From Cladopsammia gracilis (taxonomy: Eukaryota; Cnidaria; Anthozoa; Scleractinia; Dendrophylliidae), in assembly GCA_022457155.1 (NCBI GenBank), contig JAJGOT010000257.1:375001-439000 (forward strand): a stretch of DNA of 64,000 nt, read 5' to 3'. The notes beneath the pieces were generated by a model. The model was not told where the DNA came from. It did not search any database and saw only the letters and a list, made by a program, of their open reading frames with translations. A program made the position numbers and the translations under genes. This document shows positions 11,501 to 26,500 of this stretch, one piece after another; the stretch's first letter is position 1; every line of letters begins with the position of its first letter.

Positions 11501-14500
11501 AAAGCCTCGAAAACTTCCAAGGCTCCAGTGAGTGACGTTCATTGTTATATCATCCCCACAATGTTGCAGGGCTGTCCTAATTACCATAACGTGTTTACCA
11601 ATGACTGGGCATGGTTTGATACTATTATTGATCAAATCAATGTCATATCGGAAATCCCTCTTTATGGGAATCTCATTCTGTAACACCTAAGAATGCCACA
11701 AATGTTGCTTATAGATAACTACCAATTTTATTTAAAAAAAAAAAAAAACAAATAAATAATAGTGGAGATTGGAGTGCAAATTCGTAAAGAAAGAAAATAA
11801 ACTGCCCGTCAGCAAAATGTTTGGTAAACCTCATTGAAATGCACAAGACACAATCATTTCGGTAAGATTTTGTCAGTCCACAAAGTCTTTTGTAAAATGG
11901 ATTTAATTTTGATTTCTGTTTTCCTCAGTTGCCAACATCAAGTAAAGCGTCAAAACTGTCCAAGGTTCTAGTAAGTGACATTTATTGTTATTTCATCCCC
12001 ACAATGTTGCAGTGCTGTCATAATTACCATAACGTGTTTACCAATGACTGGGCATCGTTTGATACCATTATTGATCAAATCAATGTCATATCGGAAATCC
12101 CTCTTTATGGGAATCTCATTCTGTAACACCTAAGAATGCCACAAACGTTGCTTATAGATAACTACCAATTTTATTTAAAAAAAAAGAAACAATAGTGGAG
12201 ATTGTAGTGCAGATTCGTAAAAAAAGAAAATAAACTGCCCGTCAGCAAAATGTTTGGTAAACCTCATTGAAATGCACAAGACACAATCACGTCGGTAAGA
12301 TTTTGTCTGTCCACAAAGTCTATTGTAAAATGGATTTAATTTTGATTTCTGTTTTCCTCAGTTGCCAATATCAAGTAAAGCCTCGAAAACTTCCAAGGCT
12401 CTAGTAAGTGACATTTATTATTATTTCACCCCCACAACGTTGCAGGGCTGTCCTAATTATCATAACGTGTTTACCAATGTTTGATATGGCCATGTTTGAT
12501 ACCATTATTGATCAAATCAATGTCATATCGGAAATCCTTCTTTATGGGAATCTCATTCTGTAACACCTATGAATGCCACAAATGTTGCTTATAGATAACT
12601 ACCAATTTCATTTAAAAAAAAAAGAAACAATAGTGGAGATTGGAGTGCAGATCAGTAAAAAAAAAATAAACTGCCCGTCAGCAAAATGTTTGGTAAACCT
12701 CATTGAAATGCACAAGACGCAATCATGTCGGTAAGATTTTGTCAGTCCACAAAGTCTATTGTAAAATGGATTTAATTTTGATTTCCGTTTTCCTCAGTTG
12801 CCAATATCAAGTAAAGCCTCGAAAACTTCCAAGGCTCCAGTGAGTGACGTTCATTGTTATATCATCCCCACAATGTTGCAGGGCTGTCCTAATTACCATA
12901 ACGTGTTTACCAATGACTGGGCATGGTTTGATACTATTATTGATCAAATCAATGTCATATCGGAAATCCCTCTTTATGGGAATCTCATTCTGTAACAACT
13001 AAGAATGCCACAAATGTTGCTTATAGATAACTACCAATTTTATTTAAAAAAAAAAACAAATAAATAATAGTGGAGATTGGAGTGCAAATTCGTAAAGAAA
13101 GAAAATAAACTGCCCGTCAGCAAAACGTTTGGTAAACCTCATTGAAATGCACAAGACACAATCATTTCGGTAAGATTTTGTCAGTCCACAAAGTCTTTTG
13201 TAAAATGGATTTAATTTTGATTTCTGTTTTCCTCAGTTGCCAACATCAAGTAAAGCGTCAAAACCGTCCAAGGTTCTAGTAAGTGACATTTATTGTTATT
13301 TCATCCCCACAATGTTGCAGGGCTGTCCTAATTACCATAACGTGTTTACCAATGACTGGGCATCGTTTGATACCATTATTGATCAAATCAATGTCATATC
13401 GGAAATCCCTCTTTATGGGAATCTCATTCTGTAACACCTAAGAATGCCACAAACGTTGCTTATAGATAACTACCAATTTTATTTAAAAAAAAAGAAACAA
13501 TAGTGGAGATTGTAGTGCAGATTCGTAAAAAAAGAAAATAAACTGCCCGTCAGCAAAATGTTTCGTAAACCTCATTGAAATGCACAAGACACAATCATTT
13601 CGGTAAGATTTTGTCAGTCCACAAAGTCTATTGTAAAATGGATTTAATTTTGATTTCTGTTTTCCTCAGTTGCCAATATCAAGTAAAGCCTCGAAAACTT
13701 CCAAGGCTCCAGTAAGTGACATTTATTGTTATTTCATCCCCACAATGTTGCAGGGCTGTCCTAATTACCATAACGTGTTTACCAATGACTGGGCATGGTT
13801 TGATACTATTATTGATCAAATCAATGTCATATCGGAAATCCCTCTTTATGGGAATCTCATTCTGTAACACCTAAGAATGCCACAAATGTTGCTTATAGAT
13901 AACCACCAATTTTATTTAAAAAAAAAACCAAACAAACAAATAATAGTGGAGATTGGAGTGCAAATTCGTAAAGAAAGAAAATAAACTGCCCGTCAGCAAA
14001 ATGTTTGGTAAACCTCATTGAAATGCACAAGACACAATCATTTCGGTAAGATTTTGCAGTCCACAAAGTCTATTCTAAAATGGATTTAATTTTGATTTCT
14101 GTTTTCCTCAGTTGCCAACATCAAGTAAATGTTGCTTATAGATAACTACCAATTTCATTTAAAAAAAAAGAAACAATAGTGGAGATTGGAGTGCAGATCA
14201 GTAAAAAAAAAATAAACTGCCCGTCAGCAAAATGTTTGGTAAACCTCATTGAAATGCACAAGACGCAATCATGTCGGTAAGATTTTGTCAGTCCACAAAG
14301 TCTATTGTAAAATGGATTTAATTTTGATTTCCGTTTTCCTCAGTTGCGAATATCAAGTAAAGCCTCGAAAACTTCCAAGGCTCCAGTGAGTGACGTTCAT
14401 TGTTATATCATCCCCACAATGTTGCAGGGCTGTCCTAATTACCATAACGTGTTTACCAATGACTGGGCATGGTTTGATACTATTATTGATCAAATCAATG

Positions 14501-17500
14501 TCATATCGGAAATCCCTCTTTATGGGAATCTCATTCTGTAACACCTAAGAATGCCACAAATGTTGCTTATAGATAACCACCAATTTTATTTAAAAAAAAA
14601 AACAAACAAACAAATAATAGTGGAGATTGGAGTGCAAATTCGTAAAGAAAGAAAATAAACTGCCCGTCAGCAAAATGTTTGGTAAACCTCATTGAAATGC
14701 ACAAGACACAATCATTTCGGTAAGATTTTGTCAGTCCACAAAGTCTTTTGTAAAATGGATTTAATTTTGATTTCTGTTTTCCTCAGTTGCCAACATCAAG
14801 TAAAGCGTCAAAACCGTCCAAGGTTCTAGTAAGTGACATTTATTGTTATTTCATCCCCACAATGTTGCAGTGCTGTCATAATTACCATAACGTGTTTACC
14901 AATGACTGGGCATCGTTTGATACCATTATTGATCAAATCAATGTCATATCGGAAATCCCTATTTATGGGAATCTCATTCTGTAACACCTAAGAATGCCAC
15001 AAACGTTGCTTATAGATAACTACCAATTTTATTTAAAAAAAAAAAGAAACAATAGTGGAGATTGTAGTGCAGATTCGTAAAAAAAGAAAATAAACTGCCC
15101 GTCAGCAAAATGTTTCGTAAACCTCATTGAAATGCACAAGACACAATCATTTCGGTAAGATTTTGTCAGTCCACAAAGTCTATTCTAAAATGGATTTAAT
15201 TTTGATTTCTGTTTTCCTCAGTTGCCAATATCAAGTAAAGCCTCGAAAACTTCCAAGGCTCCAGTAAGTGACATTTATTGTTATTTCATCCCCACAATGT
15301 TGCAGGGCTGTCCTAATTACCATAACGTGTTTACCAATGACTGGGCATGGTTTGATACTATTATTGATCAAATCAATGTCATATCGGAAATCCCTCTTTA
15401 TGGGAATCTCATTTTGTAACACCTAAGAATGCCACAAATGTTGCTTATAGATAACTACCAATTTTATTTAAAAAAAAAAACAAACAAACAAATAATAGTG
15501 GAGATTGGAGTGAAGATTCGTAAAAAAAGTAGATAAACTACCCGTCAGCAAAATGTTTGGTAAACCTCATTGAAATGCACAAGACACAATCATTTCGGTA
15601 AGATTTTGCAGTCCACAAAGTCTATTCTAAAATGGATTTAATTTTGATTTCTGTTTTCCTCAGTTGCCAACATCAAGTAAAGCGTCAAAACCGTCCAAGG
15701 TTCTAGTAAGTGACATTTATTGTTATTTCATCCCAACAATGTTGCAGGCTGTCCTAATTACCATAACGTGTTTACCAATGACTGGGCATGGTTTGATACC
15801 ATTATTGATCAAATCAATGTCATATCGGAAATCCCTATTTATGGGAATCTCATTCTGTAACACCTAAGAATGCCACAAACGTTGCTTATAGATAACTACC
15901 AATTTCATTTAAAAAAAAAGAAACAATAGTGGAGATTGGAGTGCAGATCAGTAAAAAAAAAATAAACTGCCCGTCAGCAAAATGTTTGGTAAACCTCATT
16001 GAAATGCACAAGACGCAATCATGTCGGTAAGATTTTGTCAGTCCACAAAGTCTATTGTAAAATGGATTTAATTTTGATTTCCGTTTTCCTCAGTTGCCAA
16101 TATCAAGTAAAGCCTCGAAAACTTCCAAGGCTCCAGTGAGTAACGTTCATTGTTATATCATCCCCACAATGTTGCAGGGCTGTCCTAATTACCATAACGT
16201 GTTTACCAATGACTGGGCATGGTTTGATACTATTATTGATCAAATCAATGTCATATCGGAAATCCCTCTTTATGGGAATCTCATTTTGTAACACTAAGAA
16301 TGCCACAAACGTTGCTTATAGATAACTATTAATTTTATTTAAAAAAAAAGCAACAATAGTGGAGATTGGAGTGAAGATTCGTAAAAAAAGTAGATAAACT
16401 ACCCGTCAGCAAAATGTTTGGTAAACCTCATTGAAATGCACAAGACACAATCATTTCGGTAAGATTTTGCAGTCCACAAAGTCTATTCTAAAATGGATTT
16501 AATTTTGATTTCTGTTTTCCTCAGTTGCCAACATCAAGTAAAGCGTCAAAACCGTCCAAGGCTCTAGTAAGTGACATTTATTGTTATTTCATCCCCACAA
16601 TGTTGCAGGGCTGTCCTAATTACCATAACGTGTTTACCAATGACTGGGCATGGTTTGATACTATTATTGATCAAATCAATGTCATATCGGAAATCCCTCT
16701 TTATGGGAATCTCATTTTGTAACACCTAAGAATGCCACAAATGTTGCTTATAGATAACTACCAATTTTATTTAAAAAAAAAAACAAACAAACAAATAATA
16801 GTGGAGATTGGAGTGCAAATTCGTAAAGAAAGAAAATAAACTGCCCGTCAGCAAAATGTTTGGTAAACCTCATTGAAATGCACAAGACACAATCATTTCG
16901 GTAAGATTTTGCAGTCCACAAAGTCTATTCTAAAATGGATTTAATTTTGATTTCTGTTTTCCTCAGTTGCCAACATCAAGTAAATGTTGCTTATAGATAA
17001 CTACCAATTTCATTTAAAAAAAAGAAACAATAGTGGAGATTGGAGTGCAGATCAGTAAAAAAAAATAAACTGCCCGTCAGCAAAATGTTTGGTAAACCTC
17101 ATTGAAATGCACAAGACGCAATCATGTCGGTAAGATTTTGTCAGTCCACAAAGTCTATTGTAAAATGGATTTAATTTTGATTTCCGTTTTCCTCAGTTGC
17201 GAATATCAAGTAAAGCCTCGAAAACTTCCAAGGCTCCAGTGAGTGACGTTCATTGTTATATCATCCCCACAATGTTGTAGGGCTGTCCTAATTACCATAA
17301 CGTGTTTACCAATGACTGGGCATGGTTTGATACTATTATTGATCAAATCAATGTCATATCGGAAATCCCTCTTTATGGGAATCTCATTCTGTAACACCTA
17401 AGAATGCCACAAATGTTGCTTATAGATAACTACCAATTTTATTTAAAAAAAAAACAAACAAACAAATAATAGTGGAGATTGGAGTGCAAATTCGTAAAGA

Positions 17501-20500
17501 AAGAAAATAAACTGCCCGTCAGCAAAATGTTTGGTAAACCTCATTGAAATGCACAAGACACAATCATTTCGGTAAGATTTTGTCAGTCCACAAAGTCTTT
17601 TTGTAAAATGGATTTAATTTTGATTTCTGTTATCCTCAGTTGCCAACATCAAGTAAAGCGTCAAAACCGTCCAAGGTTCTAGTAAGTGACATTCATTGTT
17701 ATTTCATCCCCACAATGTTGCAGTGCTGTCATAATTACCATAACGTGTTTACCAATGACTGGGCATCGTTTGATACCATTATTGATCAAATCAATGTCAT
17801 ATCGGAAATCCCTCTTTATGGGAATCTCATTCTGAAACACTAAGAATGCCACAAACGTTGCTTATAGATAACTATTAATTTTATTAAAAAAAAAAGCAAC
17901 AATAGTGGAGATTGGAGTGAAGATTCGTAAAAAAAGTAGATAAACTACCCGTCAGCAAAATGTTTGGTAAACCTCATTGAAATGCACAAGAAACAATCAT
18001 TTCGGTAAGATTTTGCAGTCCACAAAGTCTATTCTAAAATGGATTTAATTTTGATTTCTGTTTTCCTCAGTTGCCAACATCAAGTAAATGTTGCTTATAG
18101 ATAACTACCAATTTCATTTAAAAAAAAAGAAACAATAGTGGAGATTGGAGTGCAGATCAGTAAAAAAAAAATAAACTGCCCGTCAGCAAAATGTTTGGTA
18201 AACCTCATTGAAATGCACAAGACGCAATCATGTCGGTAAGATTTTGTCAGTCCACAAAGTCTATTGTAAAATGGATTTAATTTTGATTTCCGTTTTCCTC
18301 AGTTGCGAATATCAAGTAAAGCCTCGAAAACTTCCAAGGCTCCAGTGAGTGACGTTCATTGTTATATCATCCCCACAATGTTGCAGGGCTGTCCTAATTA
18401 CCATAACGTGTTTACCAATGACTGGGCATGGTTTGATACTATTATTGATCAAATCAATGTCATATCGGAAATCCCTCTTTATGGGAATCTCATTCTGTAA
18501 CACCTAAGAATGCCACAAATGTTGCTTATAGATAACCACCAATTTTATTTAAAAAAAAAAACAAACAAACAAATAATAGTGGAGATTGGAGTGCAAATTC
18601 GTAAAGAAAGAAAATAAACTGCCCGTCAGCAAAATGTTTGGTAAACCTCATTGAAATGCACAAGACACAATCATTTCGGTAAGATTTTGTCAGTCCACAA
18701 AGTCTTTTGTAAAATGGATTTAATTTTGATTTCTGTTTTCCTCAGTTGCCAACATCAAGTAAAGCGTCAAAACCGTCCAAGGTTCTAGTAAGTGACATTT
18801 ATTGTTATTTCATCCCCACAATGTTGCAGTGCTGTCATAATTACCATAACGTGTTTACCAATGACTGGGCATCGTTTGATACCATTATTGATCAAATCAA
18901 TGTCATATCGGAAATCCCTATTTATGGGAATCTCATTCTGTAACACCTAAGAATGCCACAAACGTTGCTTATAGATAACTACCAATTTTATTTAAAAAAA
19001 AAAAGAAACAATAGTGGAGATTGTAGTGCAGATTCGTAAAAAAAGAAAATAAACTGCCCGTCAGCAAAATGTTTCGTAAACCTCATTGAAATGCACAAGA
19101 CACAATCATTTCGGAAAGATTTTGTCAGTCCACAAAGTCTATTGTAAAATGGATTTAATTTTGATTTCTGTTTTCCTCAGTTGCCAATATCAAGTAAAGC
19201 CTCGAAAACTTCCAAGGCTCCAGTAAGTGACATTTATTGTTATTTTATCCCCACAATGTTGGAGGGCTGTCCTAATTACCATAACGTGTTTACCAATGAC
19301 TGGGCATGGTTTGATACTATTATTGATCAAATCAATGTCATATCGGAAATCCCTCTTTATGGGAATCTCATTCTGTAACACCTAAGAATGCCACAAATGT
19401 TGCTTATAGATAACTACCAATTTTATTAAAAAAAAAAACCAAACAAACAATAGTGGAGATTGGAGTGCAAATTCGTAAAGAAAGAAAATAAACTGCCCGT
19501 CAGCAAAATGTTTGGTAAACCTCATTGAAATGCACAAGACACAATCATTTCGGTAAGATTTTGTCAGTCCACAAAGTCTTTTGTAAAATGGATTTAATTT
19601 TGATTTCTGTTTTCCTCAGTTGCCAACATCAAGTAAAGCGTAAAACCGTCCAAGGTTCTAGTAAGTGACATTTATTGTTATTTCATCCCCACAATGTTGC
19701 AGTGCTGTCATAATTACCATAACGTGTTTACCAATGACTGGGCATCGTTTGATACCATTATTGATCAAATCAATGTCATATCGGAAATCCCTCTTTATGG
19801 GAATCTCATTCTGAAACACTAAGAATGCCACAAACGTTGCTTATAGATAACTATTAATTTTATTTAAAAAAAAAGCAACAATAGTGGAGATTGGAGTGAA
19901 GATTCGTAAAAAAAGTAGATAAACTACCCGTCAGCAAAATGTTTGGTAAACCTCATTGAAATGCACAAGACACAATCATTTCGGTAAGATTTTGCAGTCC
20001 ACAAAGTCTATTCTAAAATGGATTTAATTTTGATTTCTGTTTTCCTCAGTTGCCAACATCAAGTAAAGCGTCAAAACCGTCCAAGGCTCCAGTAAGTGAC
20101 ATTTATTGTTATTTCATCCCCACAACGTTGGAGGGCTGTCCTAATTACCATAACGTGTTTACCAATGACTGGGCATGGTTTGATACTATTATTGATCAAA
20201 TCAATGTCATATCGGAAATCCCTCTTTATGGGAATCTCATTTTGTAACACCTAAGAATGCCACAAATGTTGCTTATAGATAACTACCAATTTTATTTAAA
20301 AAAAAAACAAACAAACAAATAATAGTGGAGATTGGAGTGCAAATTCGTAAAGAAAGAAAATAAACTGCCCGTCAGCAAAATGTTTGGTAAACCTCATTGA
20401 AATGCACAAGACACAATCATTTCGGTAAGATTTTGCAGTCCACAAAGTCTATTCTAAAATGGATTTAATTTTGATTTCTGTTTTCCTCAGTTGCCAACAT

Positions 20501-23500
20501 CAAGTAAAGCGTCAAAACCGTCCAAGGTTCTAGTAAGTGACATTTATTGTTATTTCATCCCCACAATGTTGCAGGGCTGTCATAATTACCATAACGTGTT
20601 TACCAATGACTGGGCATCGTTTGATACCATTATTGATCAAATCAATGTTATATCGGAAATCCTTCTTTATGGGAATCTCATTCTGTAACACCTATGAATG
20701 CCACAAATGTTGCTTATAGATAACTACCAATTTCATTTAAAAAAAAAGAAACAATAGTGGAGATTGGAGTGCAGATCAGTAAAAAAAAAATAAACTGCCC
20801 GTCAGCAAAATGTTTGGTAAACCTCATTGAAATGCACAAGACGCAATCATGTCGGTAAGATTTTGTCAGTCCACAAAGTCTATTGTAAAATGGATTTAAT
20901 TTTGATTTCCGTTTTCCTCAGTTGCCAATATCAAGTAAAGCCTCGAAAACTTCCAAGGCTCCAGTGAGTGACGTTCATTGTTATATCATCCCCACAATGT
21001 TGCAGGGCTGTCCTAATTACCATAACGTGTTTACCAATGACTGGGCATGGTTTGATACTATTATTGATCAAATCAATGTCATATCGGAAATCCCTCTTTA
21101 TGGGAATCTCATTTTGTAACACTAAGAATGCCACAAACGTTGCTTATAGATAACTATTAATTTTATTTAAAAAAAAAGCAACAATAGTGGAGATTGGAGT
21201 GAAGATTCGTAAAAAAAGTAGATAAACTACCCGTCAGCAAAATGTTTGGTAAACCTCATTGAAATGCACAAGACACAATCATTTCGGTAAGATTTTGCAG
21301 TCCACAAAGTCTATTCTAAAATGGATTTAATTTTGATTTCTGTTTTCCTCAGTTGCCAACATCAAGTAAAGCGTCAAAACCGTCCAAGGCTCTAGTAAGT
21401 GACATTTATTGTTATTTCATCCCCACAATGTTGGAGGGCTGTCCTAATTACCATAACGTGTTTACCAATGACTGGGCATGGTTTGATACCATTATTGATC
21501 AAATCAATGTCATATCGGAAATCCCTCTTTATGGGAATCTCATTTTGTAACACCTAAGAATGCCACAAATGTTGCTTATAGATAACTACCAATTTTATTT
21601 AAAAAAAAAAACAAACAAACAAATAATAGTGGAGATTGGAGTGCAAATTCGTAAAGAAAGAAAATAAACTGCCCGTCAGCAAAATGTTTGGTAAACCTCA
21701 TTGAAATGCACAAGACACAATCATTTCGGTAAGATTTTGCAGTCCACAAAGTCTATTCTAAAATGGATTTAATTTTGATTTCTGTTTTCCTCAGTTGCCA
21801 ACATCAAGTAAATGTTGCTTATAGATAACTACCAATTTCATTTAAAAAAAAGAAACAATAGTGGAGATTGGAGTGCAGATCAGTAAAAAAAAAAAACCCG
21901 GCCCGTCAGCAAAATGTTTGGTAAACCTCATTGAAATGCACAAGACGCAATCATGTCGGTAAGATTTTGTCAGTCCACAAAGTCTATTGTAAAATGGATT
22001 TAATTTTGATTTCCGTTTTCCTCAGTTGCGAATATCAAGTAAAGCCTCGAAAACTTCCAAGGCTCCAGTGAGTGACGTTCATTGTTATATCATCCCCACA
22101 ATGTTGCAGGGCTGTCCTAATTACCATAACGTGTTTACCAATGACTGGGCATGGTTTGATACTATTATTGATCAAATCAATGTCATATCGGAAATCCCTC
22201 TTTATGGGAATCTCATTCTGTAACACCTAAGAATGCCACAAATGTTGCTTATAGATAACTACCAATTTTATTTAAAAAAAAAACAAACAAACAAATAATA
22301 GTGGAGATTGGAGTGCAAATTCGTAAAGAAAGAAAATAAACTGCCCGTCAGCAAAATGTTTGGTAAACCTCATTGAAATGCACAAGACACAATCATTTCG
22401 GTAAGATTTTGTCAGTCCACAAAGTCTTTTTGTAAAATGGATTTAATTTTGATTTCTGTTATCCTCAGTTGCCAACATCAAGTAAAGCGTCAAAACCGTC
22501 CAAGGTTCTAGTAAGTGACATTTATTGTTATTTCATCCCCACAATGTTGCAGTGCTGTCATAATTACCATAACGTGTTTACCAATGACTGGGCATCGTTT
22601 GATACCATTATTGATCAAATCAATGTCATATCGGAAATCCCTCTTTATGGGAATCTCATTCTGAAACACTAAGAATGCCACAAACGTTGCTTATAGATAA
22701 CTATTAATTTTATTAAAAAAAAAGCAACAATAGTGGAGATTGGAGTGAAGATTCGTAAAAAAAGTAGATAAACTACCCGTCAGCAAAATGTTTGGTAAAC
22801 CTCATTGAAATGCACAAGACACAATCATTTCGGTAAGATTTTGCAGTCCACAAAGTCTATTCTAAAATGCATTTAATTTTGATTTCTGTTTTCCTCAGTT
22901 GCCAACATCAAGTAAAGCGTCAAAACCGTCCAAGGTTCTAGTAAGTGACATTTATTGTTATTTCATCCCCACAATGTTGCAGTGCTGTCATAATTACCAT
23001 AACGTGTTTACCAATGACTGGGCATCGTTTGATACCATTATTGATCAAATCAATGTCATATCGGAAATCCCTATTTATGGGAATCTCATTCTGTAACACC
23101 TAAGAATGCCACAAACGTTGCTTATAGATAACTACCAATTTTATTTAAAAAAAAAAAGAAACAATAGTGGAGATTGTAGTGCAGATTCGTAAAAAAAGAA
23201 AATAAACTGCCCGTCAGCAAAATGTTTCGTAAACCTCATTGAAATGCACAAGACACAATCATTTCGGTAAGATTTTGTCAGTCCACAAAGTCTATTCTAA
23301 AATGGATTTAATTTTGATTTCCGTTTTCCTCAGTTGCGAATATCAAGTAAAGCCTCGAAAACTTCCAAGGCTCCAGTGAGTGACGTTCATTGTTATATCA
23401 TCCCCACAATGTTGCAGGGCTGTCCTAATTACCATAACGTGTTTACCAATGACTTGGGCATGGTTTGATACTATTATTGATCAAATCAATGTCATATCGG

Positions 23501-26500
23501 AAATCCCTCTTTATGGGAATCTCATTCTGTAACACCTAAGAATGCCACAAATGTTGCTTATAGATAACTACCAATTTTATTTTAAAAAAAAACCAAACAA
23601 ACAAATAATAGTGGAGATTGGAGTGCAAATTCGTAAAGAAAGAAAATAAACTGCCCGTCAGCAAAATGTTTGGTAAACCTCATTGAAATGCACAAGACAC
23701 AATCATTTCGGTAAGATTTTGTCAGTCCACAAAGTCTTTTGTAAAATGGATTTAATTTTGATTTCTGTTTTCCTCAGTTGCCAACATCAAGTAAAGCGTC
23801 AAAACCGTCCAAGGTTCTAGTAAGTGACATTTATTGTTATTTCATCCCCACAATGTTGCAGTGCTGTCATAATTACCATAACGTGTTTACCAATGACTGG
23901 GCATCGTTTGATACCATTATTGATCAAATCAATGTCATATCGGAAATCCCTCTTTATGGGAATCTCATTCTGAAACACTAAGAATGCCACAAATGTTGCT
24001 TATAGATAACTACCAATTTCATTTAAAAAAAAAAAAGAAACAATAGTGGAGATTGGAGTGCAGATCAGTAAAAAAAAAAATAAACTGCCCGTCAGCAAAA
24101 TGTTTGGTAAACCTCATTGAAATGCACAAGACGCAATCATGTCGGTAAGATTTTGTCAGTCCACAAAGTCTATTGTAAAATGGATTTAATTTTGATTTCC
24201 GTTTTCCTCAGTTGCCAATATCAAGTAAAGCCTCGAAAACTTCCAAGGCTCCAGTGAGTGACGTTCATTGTTATATCATCCCCACAATGTTGCAGGGCTG
24301 TCCTAATTACCATAACGTGTTTACCAATGACTGGGCATGGTTTGATACTATTATTGATCAAATCAATGTCATATCGGAAATCCCTCTTTATGGGAATCTC
24401 ATTCTGTAACACCTAAGAATGCCACAAATGTTGCTTATAGATAACTACCAATTTTATTTAAAAAAAAAACAAACAAACAAATAATAGTGGAGATTGGAGT
24501 GCAAATTCGTAAAGAAAGAAAATAAACTGCCCGTCAGCAAAATGTTTGGTAAACCTCATTGAAATGCACAAGACACAATCATTTCGGTAAGATTTTGTCA
24601 GTCCACAAAGTCTTTTTGTAAAATGGATTTAATTTTGATTTCTGTTATCCTCAGTTGCCAACATCAAGTAAAGCGTCAAAACCGTCCAAGGTTCTAGTAA
24701 GTGACATTTATTGTTATTTCATCCCCACAATGTTGCAGTGCTGTCATAATTACCATAACGTGTTTACCAATGACTGGGCATCGTTTGATACCATTATTGA
24801 TCAAATCAATGTCATATCGGAAATCCCTCTTTATGGGAATCTCATTCTGAAACACTAAGAATGCCACAAACGTTGCTTATAGATAACTATTAATTTTATT
24901 AAAAAAAAAGCAACAATAGTGGAGATTGGAGTGAAGATTCGTAAAAAAAGTAGATAAACTACCCGTCAGCAAAATGTTTGGTAAACCTCATTGAAATGCA
25001 CAAGACACAATCATTTCGGTAAGATTTTGCAGTCCACAAAGTCTATTCTAAAATGGATTTAATTTTGATTTCTGTTTTCCTCAGTTGCCAACATCAAGTA
25101 AAGCGTCAAAACCGTCCAAGGTTCTAGTAAGTGACATTTATTGTTATTTCATCCCCACAATGTTGCAGGGCTGTCCTAATTACCATAACGTGTTTACCAA
25201 TGACTGGGCATCGTTTGATACCATTATTGATCAAATCAATGTCATATCGGAAATCCCTATTTATGGGAATCTCATTCTGTAACACCTAAGAATGCCACAA
25301 ACGTTGCTTATAGATAACTACCAATTTTATTTAAAAAAAAAAGAAACAATAGTGGAGATTGTAGTGCAGATTCGTAAAAAAAAAAAAATAAACTGCCCGT
25401 CAGCAAAATGTTTCGTAAACCTCATTGAAATGCACAAGACACAATCATTTCGGTAAGATTTTGTCAGTCCACAAAGTCTATTGTAAAATGGATTTAATTT
25501 TGATTTCCGTTTTCCTCAGTTGCGAATATCAAGTAAAGCCTCGAAAACTTCCAAGGCTCCAGTGAGTGACGTTCATTGTTATATCATCCCCACAATGTTG
25601 CAGGGCTGTCCTAATTACCATAACGTGTTTACCAATGACTTGGGCATGGTTTGATACCATTATTGATCAAATCAATGTCATATCGGAAATCCCTCTTTAT
25701 GGGAATCTCATTTTGTAACACCTAAGAATGCCACAAATGTTGCTTATAGATAACTACCAATTTTATTTAAAAAAAAAACAAACAAACAAATAATAGTGGA
25801 GATTGGAGTGCAAATTCGTAAAGAAAGAAAATAAACTACCCGTCAGCAAAATGTTTGGTAAACCTCATTGAAATGCACAAGACACAATCATTTCGGTAAG
25901 ATTTTGCAGTCCACAAAGTCTATTCTAAAATGGATTTAATTTTGATTTCTGTTTTCCTCAGTTGCCAACATCAAGTAAAGCGTCAAAACCGTCCAAGGTT
26001 CTAGTAAGTGACATTTATTGTCATTTCATCCCCACAATGTTGCAGGGCTGTCCTAATTACCATAACGTGTTTACCAATGACTGGGCATCGTTTGATACCA
26101 TTATTGATCAAATCAATGTTATATCGGAAATCCTTCTTTATGGGAATCTCATTCTGTAACACCTATGAATGCCACAAATGTTGCTTATAGATAACTACCA
26201 ATTTCATTTAAAAAAAAAAAGAAACAATAGTGGAGATTGGAGTGCAGATCAGTAAAAAAAAAAAATATACTGCCCGTCAGCAAAATGTTTGGTAAACCTC
26301 ATTGAAATGCACAAGACGCAATCATGTCGGTAAGATTTTGTCAGTCCACAAAGTCTATTGTAAAATGGATTTAATTTTGATTTCCGTTTTCCTCAGTTGC
26401 CAATATCAAGTAAAGCCTCGAAAACTTCCAAGGCTCCAGTGAGTGACGTTCATTGTTATATCATCCCCACAATGTTGCAGGGCTGTCCTAATTACCATAA

